Part shown: one piece after another, positions 49,628 to 58,900 of the stretch
Layout of the letters: each line of letters opens with the position of its first letter
Position numbering within the stretch: the stretch's first letter is position 1
NCBI RefSeq assembly: GCF_902459735.1
Contig: NZ_CABPRV010000010.1
Span: 1-64,000 of the forward strand
Origin: Pandoraea capi
Lineage (GTDB): Bacteria > Pseudomonadota > Gammaproteobacteria > Burkholderiales > Burkholderiaceae
Direction of reading: 5' to 3'
Length of the DNA stretch: 64,000 bases
Notes under the pieces: generated by a model
Told to the model about the DNA's origin: nothing
The model's database searches: none
What the model saw: only the letters and a program-made list of their open reading frames with translations
Program-made: the position numbers and the translations under genes

Positions 49628-50008
49628 ATGCGCGGCAAATCCGGTGTCGTTCTCTTCGCCCACGGTTCGCGCGATCCGCGGTGGGCCGAGCCGTTCGAGC
49701 GCCTGCGCGACCAGTTGGTCGCGCAGCGCCCCGACGCCAACGTCAGCCTGGCGTTTCTCGAACTGATGACGCCCAGTCTGGCCGATGCCGTCGACGCACT
49801 CGTCGCACAAGGCAGCGCCGACATTACCGTCGTGCCCGTCTTTCTCGGTCAGGGCGGCCACGTCCGGCGCGATCTGCCGGTGCTCGTCGACGCCTGCCGC
49901 GCCGCACACCCCGGCGTCACCCTGCGCGTGAGCGCTGCCATCGGCGAGGACGCCGCCGTGATTCAGGCGCTCGCGACGTACTGCGCAGGCGAACTGGATC
50001 GCCGCTGA
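49628..50008 (+). CDS. cbiX: Sirohydrochlorin cobaltochelatase-like protein (CbiX short form)
   Basis: 126 residues. CbiX/SirB fold with the metal-ligand His in VVLFAHGSRDPRW and LGQGGHVRRDLP. It inserts cobalt or iron into sirohydrochlorin, giving siroheme or cobalamin precursors. The start at 49628 has GAGGTG six bases upstream; GTG at 49619 is possible. It fits with cobA, cysN and cysD downstream, from which it is separated by the giant-protein island, so the insertion split the cbiX-cobA neighbourhood. Confidence 0.88.
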   Translation: MRGKSGVVLFAHGSRDPRWAEPFERLRDQLVAQRPDANVSLAFLELMTPSLADAVDALVAQGSADITVVPVFLGQGGHVRRDLPVLVDACRAAHPGVTLRVSAAIGEDAAVIQALATYCAGELDRR

Positions 50009-50333
50009 CCACAGACGGATTCGCCCGGCGTTTCCCGCCACAACTCCACCTCAGCTCCACCTCCGCTCCTCCTTCCCCTTCCGCTCCCCCTCCCTTGCGT
50101 CGTCGTTCTGACATTCGGTATGCCAGTGCCTTGTGTCGTCGCACCGCGTACTCACATGCACGTACCGGGCCGCCTCCCAATCGTTCGCGTTGCACGGCGT
50201 TGACCACAATTTGCAAGTTGCGGGGGGGCTCCCCCGGCAGACTTTCGCCGTACGCCCCGTGCACACGCCCACTGGCGCAGTCCGGTCACATGCGCTGTAC
50301 CGCGGGCCTTTTTTCGTCGACGAAAGTTCCGAT
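50009..50333. other. 325-bp spacer upstream of the giant-protein island
   Basis: No gene is convincing. A pyrimidine-rich tract at about 50040-50098 (mostly C and T, with CTCCACCT repeated) is unlike its surroundings. The rest is a plausible promoter and leader for the decayed first copy; no insertion-sequence ends, direct repeats or integrase were seen. Confidence 0.45.
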
Positions 50334-51170
50334 ATGCCCGCCACCCTACCCAACGCACTGACGACACACACCTTCGCGCCGAATCGTCTCGATAGCCTGG
50401 ACGGCCTCGCTAACGCGACGAGCCACGACACGCGTTACGACATTGCCCGATTCAATTCTCTCTCCACACGAGCCTGCGCAATGCTCGACGAGCCGCCCGA
50501 AGCGCAGCCCGCGCTGGGGCTGATGCTTCGACTGACCGAGCAGGGTATCCCCGTCGAGGACCTGTCCAACGATGGAGTGTGGGCGCCGTTTGCCGGGTCA
50601 TCACGCAGCGACCTCGCGTGTACCTCGGTCATGTCCGCACGGGACTCCTGCGCGCGTGCGCGCTGGTCCCATCGCACTACTCGCTGGAAAACATGATCGG
50701 CTTGTTCAACCATCAAGCACGATTGCTGCCTCAGGAGTCGTTCTGGCTCATGTCCGATCTTCAGGAAATCGGCAGCATGACAGCCCGGTACCTGGACACA
50801 CCGTCACTGAACGTCGGCATCCAGACGCTAAGCACGCTATTCGATGGCCCGAGCACCGGAGCACGCGCGTTCGAAGTGACGGCAGGTACCCGCACCCTGA
50901 TGCTCGGACGCCGTCTTCAAGCGGAAGGCGAAACACAATACTACTTCGTGGACCCTGCGGCGGCCATGGTCATGCACAACGACTATCCGACGCTGCTCGG
51001 ACTCGCGCGCGCATATCTCCGCAATGGCGAGTGACTACGGCGTGGTCAGTGAAGACGGCGCCTACACTGTCGACGCCAGAGAGCTCGATCTGGTCTGGCT
51101 TGACGAGGTGTATCTGGTGCGCGAGTACACCGAGCCCGTGCTGATTCGGGTAGCGATGCGTTTTGTTTGA
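50334..51170 (+). pseudogene. Decayed first copy of the giant toxin-like family, internally deleted
   Basis: The frame from ATG 50334 matches the N-terminal 78 residues of the downstream giants: EPPEAQPALGLMLRL then VEDL. At about 50567-50575 it jumps, in another frame, to the C-terminal block: ITQRPRVYLGHVR, TGLLRACALV, AGTRTLMLGRRL and YYFVDPAAA. The segment corresponding to roughly residues 79-1303 of the next gene is gone. A second frame change near 51020 recovers MASDYGVVSEDG and ends at 51168-51170 with LIRVAMRF. Both termini are well conserved despite the loss. It is probably not translated as one protein. Confidence 0.85.
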
Positions 51171-51245
51171 CCATGCGTGTTTGCGCCGAGGGTCAGCCCC
51201 CGGTTACCCCCATCACCTGAGTCCTGAGCCGACGGAGGTTTCGAT

Positions 51246-54200
51246 ATGCAGGTAAACGCAGCAGGAACGCGGACGGCAGCGACGCCACGTGCCGGGTTTG
51301 ACGAGACATCCGTCGAAACGCCTGCCCATCGCACGGTGGCAGACGTGACAGGTTTCCAGGCGCTGTCCACGTCGGCTTGCACGATGCTCGGCGAGTCACC
51401 GGAAGCCAGCACGGCGTTGGGTCTCCTGTTACGGCTGGCTGCACACAACGTCCCGGTCGAAGACCTCGCCGCGCTGAATGACAACCTCATCGAACGGATT
51501 GCCGACACGTTCGGCGACGATCCGTCGCGGGCGACCTACCTTCTCGACAGGCTCCCCGGCGAACTTGCCGGACGAAGGCCAGAGACGCCCGTAGCGGAAG
51601 TCTGTGAAGCACTACTCGACGAGATCGTCCAGCCCGATCCCAAATCGTTCGAAGCATGCGAGACAACGTCTCCCCCACCAACGCCCGGCTTCGGCAGTGC
51701 ATGGTGGCGCTACTTTCGCGACTGGCGAACGTCGATCGTCAAGGCGTGGCAAACGTTTCTACTGCTGGGTAGCGGGGCGTGTGCCGACGATCGCGGCATC
51801 ACGCTGACGAACACGTCGACGAGTCCGTCGCGCGGTTCGCACGACGTGCCCGCATTGGATTTCACCCGCAGCGGAAAGACAGGGTACTTGCTGGGATTGC
51901 TGTTCCTGTCGTCGGGATGTCATCAACAGCGCCCGGGGCAGCCGGACCGACTGCCGGGTGCATTCCCCGCATCGAGCGAGCCGATCGCCGGCGACGCCGT
52001 CTTCGATGTCCCCGAGGACATCACCGCGATGCCCGAAGCGGACCAGACGATGCTCGACCGTATCAGCCGGATAATCGCGGACTCGACTCGCCTCGCGACG
52101 GCACTCTCCATGCCTGCCGCCGGCGCGCTGCACGCGACACTTGAACGGCTCCGGTCTCTCCCGTCATGCGGCTTACCTGCCGTGAACGCCTACCTGCCTT
52201 CCAGACCGGCCCTCCTCGTCACGAACGGCAAGGCAAACGCGTCGCCCTTCCCCGGCATGTCCGCCTCGCCGGAAATGCAGCATCTGATGAATGTCGCCCA
52301 GTTGTGGCGACACCGTGTCGCGGCCCACCAGGCGCTGCATGCGCGGTTCAGCCCGATGCTCACGTTCACGCCCTTGCCGACTGAGGAAACGCTGCTTTAC
52401 GGCCTGCTCGGTGACGCCGACGAACTCCGCTCGTCCAATGTGACCCAACTCAGGCTCAGGCGCCACATGCCGTCTGAAAACGGCGGCCGGACCAAGCGGG
52501 TGACGTACTGGTCGCTGCCGGACGCGGCCAACCACATCCGTGCCGGCAAACTCAACCTGACCGAAGCGGACGCGGACGTCGACTTCGATGTTTGCGTCGA
52601 GACGCCGGAAGGCGCCGTCTACGAAACGCCCTCGCTCCTGTCGGCGACGCGATTGGGTGAGATCGTCTCGCGATGGATCGTGGCGTGCCGGGAGCGAGCC
52701 GCCAGGATGTGGAACCCGTCCGGCGATCTGACGCAGCGGGCGAACGCCAGCCTGACCACTGCGGTGAGCACCGCTCTGGCGGCAGGCGATCTGTCGCTGG
52801 CCCGGAACAACGGGGTTCTCCCCAATCGGGCCCTGCATCTGGGACAAGCCGCACTGGCCAACATTTCGCTCTCGGACGATCCGTCGAACCACGTCTTCAC
52901 CTCCCATCGGCTGGAGTTCTCCGTACGCATCGGCAATGGCACGTGGCAGACGGCCACGCCTGCGGGCACGTGCGTGGTCAGTGCGCCGTCCGCAAACGAC
53001 ACCACGCTGCTCTACGTTCAAGGCGACACGCAATCGTGGCGAGCTTATGCGTCCAAACAGGCATTGCTCGACGACATCGGCAACAACGAAGCGGCGCTGC
53101 TCAACCTGCTGTGCGACCGTCTGCCGCTATCGCTGCGCCGGTGCGCCCAAACGCAGGTGCCCACGATCACGCTGCGGCATCAACAGGTCAAACAGCCACT
53201 GGAACTCGCAACGCAGGCCACGCTCGCCACGATCGCGGCGGACGGCCCGCTACCGCTCGTCGGCACGCACACACGCCCTCGCCTCGCGCAATATCTCGCG
53301 TGGCTTTCCGGCGCGAACTCGCCCGCTGTGGCGCTCAGTCTGCAACAGCGCCGGGCGCAGATGCGTTCCGACAACCCTCGCGCCGTCGGCAAGTTGCCCG
53401 AAGTGTCGCTGCGTGACGTCTCGGCAATCGGTCACCTCGCGGATCTGCGACACCGGGTATCGTCATCGATCCCGCGCGTGCGCCTCATGACACAGCACCA
53501 TCTCAGAGCGCAGTTGAAGCGGTGCGGGGCGCATCGCATCGACCCCGACACCGTTTATGTCAAAGTCGGTTGGCTGGAAGCAAGATCGCTCACCGACGTT
53601 GTCCTCAGTGCGTCGCTCGACACGGACAAGTTCGCCGACCTGCCGCTGCTCGTGCAGGGTGCTCACGGCCTGCAAAACATGGCTGGTTCGGGCCGCGCGC
53701 CTGTCTTCAAAGATGTCTTCGACAGCGCGTCTGCCGAAACCCTACGGACGAAACTCGACAGCGCCAGCCAGACGTTCTGGGACACGTCGCGCGATCACGT
53801 CCGCAACGTCATCAAATCCGAATTCATCGCGCAAGTCTGGTTACACCGCACGCATGGACAGATGTCGGACAGTCTGGTCACCATCGCGTCGCACATCGCC
53901 GGCCCCATCGAACTGCGTCGGCTAAACGGTGAATACCTCGCACAGGTCATCGAAACACCGGGGGTGGAGCGGGAGTGGTTGCGCATTGCCGGGCGCGCTA
54001 CCACGCTGATGCTCGCATCGATCGCCGGGCAGACGCCATGCCTGTTGATCGCCCCCTACTCCGAAGGCCTGCGCGTGTATGGTTTCGACGATCGCTCGCA
54101 ATTGACGACGTGGTTCGATCAGCAAATGCGCAACGATACGACGCGGGCGCGCATCGCATCGACACTCTCCGAATTCACCTTGCCCGACGCCGCGTGGCTT

Positions 54201-55751
54201 GCGAAGGCCAGTCTCGACGACAAGGGAGCGCGAGAGACACTCGCGCGCGATACTTTCACAGCGGTAGCATCGGCGTATGAGATGCGTCAGCAAACGCATT
54301 GGCAACATGACGCGGGCACGGAATCCGGCACGCGTCCCGTGCTGACGATCATGGATCTGATGGCGAAATTCGATCTGGCGCTGGGCGTGGGCACCTGGCT
54401 GCTGCCGGCAGCCCGTCCGATCAGCATCGCTTACTCTGCGGTCGACATGGGGGTCGGCGTAATCAGCATGGTCGGCGGCCTCATGACCGACGATTCGGAT
54501 TTGTCCAGGCAGGGGTGGCACTCCGTGCTATCCGCCATCGGTGCGCAAGGCATGAGAGCGGCGCACTTTCGGGCGCTCATGATACTGAAGGGCGACCTGC
54601 GCTACAGGTACTTCGTCGCCGACGCCCCGCGCGAAGAGGAGGCCCTGATCGAGGGCTTGCACCGCGTTGCCGGCAGGTTCTATGCGGCCATCGACTCGGA
54701 CACGCGCGCCTATTTGTCATTCGATGAGATGACCGGATTTTTCCGCATGATCGACGCCGATCCGGGCGCATCGGTCAGCGACAGCGCACCACTCCTGACG
54801 CGCTCGCCCAGCGGTCACTGGCACGTCCCGGTGCAATCCGAGTTTCAGGTGCCGGCGCTGGATGAGCCGCAAACGGCGTGGCGTATCGATCAGGGCTTCC
54901 GGGCTCGCCACGATCAGTTGCGTGATGCACGTCATGCCGCCTTCGAACGCGCCCGTCGCGCGGTCACGAGTTCGGGCACCTCCGGCACGCACACGCAGCT
55001 TCGCTGGCAATTGCGGTTGCGCAAGCTCGAATTTCTCGATCTGTCGGAGCAAGACCTGGAAAGACTCGGCACGCTGGCCGGGCGCATCGACTTTCTGCAA
55101 AACGTGGTGGATGCCGCCGAACCCTTCGTCATCAGTCCGCTGTCCAGCGATGCGCAGCGTCTGGGCGCGGTATATCGGGAAGTGATCCAGCGCCCGCGCG
55201 TCTACATCAGCCACGTGCATGCAGGACTGATGCGCGCGTGTGCCCTGGTGTCGCCGTCACTGCGAATCGAATCGATGGTAGAGATGTTCAATCGCATCGG
55301 CCGATGGCCGCCCTCGGTCACCAGCGACTATGTCAACGATCTCAACGAGTTCGGTCAGGCCACGCTCAGCTACATCGAGTCGCCACCGATATCGCTCGGA
55401 TTCCCCAGTCTGGACACACTGTTCGATGGCGCACGACAAGGCGCCCGGGCGTATGAAGTGACAGCAGGCACGCGCACGCTGTTGCTAGGTCGGCGTATGC
55501 GTGACACCGGGGCTACGGAGTATTACTTCATGGACCCGGCTGTAGCGATCATCGTGCATCCGGATTACGCGAAGCTACTGAGCATGATGCGCGCTCACCT
55601 CAATGCCATGGCGAGCGTATACGACCTGATCAGACGGGGCTCGGTGCTCGCCATCGAGACGAAAGAAATCGACTTGTCCAGGCTCGCCAACGTGATGCTG
55701 TACCGCGACTATACGGAGCCGGTGCTGGCGCGCGTTGCCCTGCACATTTGA
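51246..55751 (+). CDS. Giant toxin-like protein, DUF6543/dermonecrotic-toxin type, copy A
   Basis: 1501 residues, no Sec signal. The start at 51246 has CGGAGGT six bases upstream. N-terminal helical part (1-180; SPEASTALGLLLRL, then WWRYFRDW). Two related LLY/LLIAPY modules: 586-612 (DTTLLYVQGDTQSWRAYAS) and about 840-960 (WDTSRDHVRNVIKSEF, then PCLLIAPYSEGLRVYGFDD), the second fitting the DUF6543 pattern. A hydrophobic segment lies at about 1043-1080 (LALGVGTWLLPAARPISIAY), followed by FYAAIDSDTRAYLSFDEMTG (1145-1164). The conserved end has AC at 1331-1332, AGTRTLLLG and FMDPA (Asp1430). I recognise the module from memory; the effect on a target cell, or a different role, is not shown by sequence. 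Confidence 0.8.
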   Translation: MQVNAAGTRTAATPRAGFDETSVETPAHRTVADVTGFQALSTSACTMLGESPEASTALGLLLRLAAHNVPVEDLAALNDNLIERIADTFGDDPSRATYLLDRLPGELAGRRPETPVAEVCEALLDEIVQPDPKSFEACETTSPPPTPGFGSAWWRYFRDWRTSIVKAWQTFLLLGSGACADDRGITLTNTSTSPSRGSHDVPALDFTRSGKTGYLLGLLFLSSGCHQQRPGQPDRLPGAFPASSEPIAGDAVFDVPEDITAMPEADQTMLDRISRIIADSTRLATALSMPAAGALHATLERLRSLPSCGLPAVNAYLPSRPALLVTNGKANASPFPGMSASPEMQHLMNVAQLWRHRVAAHQALHARFSPMLTFTPLPTEETLLYGLLGDADELRSSNVTQLRLRRHMPSENGGRTKRVTYWSLPDAANHIRAGKLNLTEADADVDFDVCVETPEGAVYETPSLLSATRLGEIVSRWIVACRERAARMWNPSGDLTQRANASLTTAVSTALAAGDLSLARNNGVLPNRALHLGQAALANISLSDDPSNHVFTSHRLEFSVRIGNGTWQTATPAGTCVVSAPSANDTTLLYVQGDTQSWRAYASKQALLDDIGNNEAALLNLLCDRLPLSLRRCAQTQVPTITLRHQQVKQPLELATQATLATIAADGPLPLVGTHTRPRLAQYLAWLSGANSPAVALSLQQRRAQMRSDNPRAVGKLPEVSLRDVSAIGHLADLRHRVSSSIPRVRLMTQHHLRAQLKRCGAHRIDPDTVYVKVGWLEARSLTDVVLSASLDTDKFADLPLLVQGAHGLQNMAGSGRAPVFKDVFDSASAETLRTKLDSASQTFWDTSRDHVRNVIKSEFIAQVWLHRTHGQMSDSLVTIASHIAGPIELRRLNGEYLAQVIETPGVEREWLRIAGRATTLMLASIAGQTPCLLIAPYSEGLRVYGFDDRSQLTTWFDQQMRNDTTRARIASTLSEFTLPDAAWLAKASLDDKGARETLARDTFTAVASAYEMRQQTHWQHDAGTESGTRPVLTIMDLMAKFDLALGVGTWLLPAARPISIAYSAVDMGVGVISMVGGLMTDDSDLSRQGWHSVLSAIGAQGMRAAHFRALMILKGDLRYRYFVADAPREEEALIEGLHRVAGRFYAAIDSDTRAYLSFDEMTGFFRMIDADPGASVSDSAPLLTRSPSGHWHVPVQSEFQVPALDEPQTAWRIDQGFRARHDQLRDARHAAFERARRAVTSSGTSGTHTQLRWQLRLRKLEFLDLSEQDLERLGTLAGRIDFLQNVVDAAEPFVISPLSSDAQRLGAVYREVIQRPRVYISHVHAGLMRACALVSPSLRIESMVEMFNRIGRWPPSVTSDYVNDLNEFGQATLSYIESPPISLGFPSLDTLFDGARQGARAYEVTAGTRTLLLGRRMRDTGATEYYFMDPAVAIIVHPDYAKLLSMMRAHLNAMASVYDLIRRGSVLAIETKEIDLSRLANVMLYRDYTEPVLARVALHI

Positions 55752-55777
55752 CGTCGATCTCACCTGACGGCCCATAT

Positions 55778-55804
55778 CCCGACGATCCCGACGATCCCGA
55801 CGAT
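55778..55804. repeat. Tandem repeat CCCGACGAT x3 between copies A and B
   Basis: Three perfect 9-base copies (55778-55786, 55787-55795, 55796-55804) in the 187-base spacer after copy A. Probably a slippage repeat; no function assigned. Confidence 0.6.
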
Positions 55805-55938
55805 TTGAACACTATCTGCAAGCTGCTGCATGGGTGCGCCGACAGACTGGTGTCGAACGACCGGCGCGCCATGCTTCACGTCACACACGTCGGCCCCATG
55901 TCATTGCACGGCAGTTCCTCTCCGATGGGAGCTCAGGC

Positions 55939-58900
55939 ATGTTTCCAAACGCAACCCGTGTGTCTCCTGCGGCAGGCGCCTTGGCCCCCCGGCCAGTCGA
56001 CTCCGAACGCATGGTGCACACCAGCCCACTCGCCGGGATCACCCGCTTCGACCGGCTGGCCTCGGGGGCGAATGCCATCGTCGACGGGCCCCCGGAAGCC
56101 CAACCCGCCCTCGGCCTGATGCTCCGCCTCGCGGAAGTCAACGTGCCGCAGCACGATCTGGCGGCATTGAACGATACGCTCATCGGCGAGTTTGCCGACG
56201 TGTTCGACGAGGCGCCGCAACTCGCCATCCACCTCGTGAACATGCTGCCCGAAGCGCTCGCTCGACGGACACAGCGGGAAACGGTCGAAGACGTCTGTCG
56301 TCGCCTCCTCAGCCGACGTTCACTGCGCGATCTGGCGCGCTCACTGACTCGCGAGCACGTGCCGAGCGCAGAGTCCGCCCGTTACGGCAGCGCCTGGCAT
56401 CGCTACTTTTGCGAGTGGCGCGAATGGATCACGGGGGCATGGCAAGACTTCCTGCTGCTCGGGAGCAAGACGCCTGTGCACGATCCCCGATTCACGCTCG
56501 CGCTCCCACATGAAGTCGAACCAACGCAGGTTGCTCTCCTGCCGCGCCTCAAGCGTTCAGGGAAAACCGGCTGTGCGCTCGGGCTGCTCTACGCCACATC
56601 GCTGGCGCAGTACCGGCCCGATAGCGGGCAGACGCCGTATTACGCGCCGCCCTCTGCCTTCGATGGCATACCCGACCTGCCATCGCAGAGCATCTCGCCA
56701 GCCACCTCCGAGACAGCCCTTCTCGACCGGCTCGCGCAGACGTTTGCCGATGCCTCCCGCTATGTGGCCGATGCTGCGGCCCCGGTGTCCGCACAGGTGG
56801 ACGCCGCATTGGCAGCCATCTCATCGTTCACACCGCTCGCGTTGCCGGGAGTCGATGGCGCGACCACGGCGTCTCCCTTGATCATCAAACGCACGGCCAT
56901 CGACGCATCGCCCGCGACGACCGAGATGCGCGCCTCGCCTGCGCTGCAAAGTCTTTTCGACATTGCGCACCTGTGGCGACACCGTGGCGCCGCGCACACG
57001 GAGCTTCATAAGTCGTTTTCGCCGTTGTTGACGTTCACGGCGCCACCGTCGGAACGCACGCTGCTCGACGGGCTGCTCGCCAACGCGACAGAATTTTCCG
57101 GGATCGACCGGACCGAGCTGAGACTAAGGCGCCACGCACCGGCCAAAAATGGAGGACGTCTGCAGCGCGTCACCTACTGGCCGCTGCACGACGCGGCCGA
57201 ACTCATTCGCTCGGGCCAGTTGAACATCACCGCCCCGGATGACGGCGTGAGCTTCGATGTCAGTCGCATGACGCTCGCCGGTGCCGTATATGAAGCGCCC
57301 ACCGTCATGACCTCGACGCGATTCGACGACATCGTCAGGCGATGGCGCACGGCGTGCGACGACAGATCCGCGAAAACGTGGGAGTCGCCGCCCGAACTGG
57401 CGACGAAGGCAAATTCAAGCCTCACGCAGGCCATCGGCACCGCGTTCGCGCTCGACGAACTGTCGCTCGGTTACACGCATGCGCTGATCGGCAATCGGCC
57501 GTTCTATCTGGGACAGAGCGCACTGACCAATCTGTCGCTGTCAAACGATGCGTCAGGCATCTTGTTTGCCACCCATCGCCTCGAATTTACGATCCGTCAG
57601 GAGGAGAAAGACCACGTCGTCGCCCCCGCCGGGAGCTGTGTCGTGACAGAGCCGGCGGGCAATGGCACGACGTTGCTCTATCTGCAGGGAGATGCGGCGG
57701 CGTGGCGTGCGTTCGCGTCGCCGCAGGCGCTGTTGCGCGACATCGAAAACAACGCACTCGGTTTGCGCAACACGCTGTGCGAACGGCTCCCGCGTGCCTT
57801 TCAGACCGAGGCGTTGAACGGTATCCGCGTCACGAAACTGAGCCGACAGACAGCGCAAGGGCCCGTCGCGATGGCGATGCAGGCCACCCTGGATACCGTC
57901 AAGGCAGAGGGTTCACTACACGCGAGTCACCACGATACGGGGCCGCGCATTGCGCAGTACCTGACATGGCTCGCGGGCGTGAAGTCGGAGACCGTGGAGC
58001 AGGGCCTGCAGGCACTCCGGGAGCAGAGTCAGTCCGCAGGCGTGTCGTTGCCGGGCCAGCCGGTCAGCATCACCTTGCGCGACGTCAATAGCGTGGCCCA
58101 CGTGGAATTGCTGAGATACGACATTTCGACGGCCGTTCCTCAGGTCAGACAGCTCGTGCGGCGCCACCTCGGCCGCCGGCTGACGACCCTTGGCGTAACA
58201 CCAGCCAACGGCGATCTGATCTATGTCCGCGCCGCAGGGCGCAACGTGCAATCGCTGACCGAGGCCGTGATGCTCGGCACGGTTCCGTCGGAAGATACGA
58301 AACAGCTCACGCTGCTTCTCCCGGAAGTGGGCAGCCAGTACACCTCCGTGTACAGCGTGAAAAAACCGGCCCAACAACCCTTGACGGTGAATGACGTCCT
58401 GGATGAGGGCTCGATGAATGAACTGAGGCAGCACATCGATCGGGCCGACGCGAAGTTCTGGGAGACATCGCGCGGCAAAGTCCGCAAGGTGCTCAAGTCC
58501 GAGTTCATTGCGCAGGTGTGGATGTCCCGGAGCCGACAACGCATGTCCGTGGATCAGGTGCACATCGCGACACGGATTGCCGGACCGATCGAAATCGGCC
58601 GGCTTGGCAGCGATGACCTCGACAACGAAATCAAGACCCCCGAAGTCGAGCGGGAGTGGCTCTGGGTGAGCCAATGGAAATCCCGGCTGATGCGCGTCTC
58701 GATTCCGGGTCGCTCGCCCTGTCTGCTGATCGCCCCCTACCCCGGTGGCATGCGAATCTACAGTTTCGATGACCGCGACCGGATGTCCCGGTGGTTCACC
58801 GAACAAGTTCGCAGCGACGCGACGCGCGAGCGCATCGTCAGCCTGTTCGACGGCGCACCCGGCAATGCCACGTGGTACAACGCGCCGAGCATCGACATGC

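Noticed and set aside
50579-51034. A separate 151-aa gene starting at GTG 50579
   Set aside because: It is the surviving C-terminal block of the decayed giant copy, without a ribosome binding site and ending in a second frameshift.
51843-51933. Lipobox-like LSSGC inside copy A (about 221-225)
   Set aside because: It is 220 residues from the N-terminus, after a soluble domain, and copy B lacks it; a chance match.
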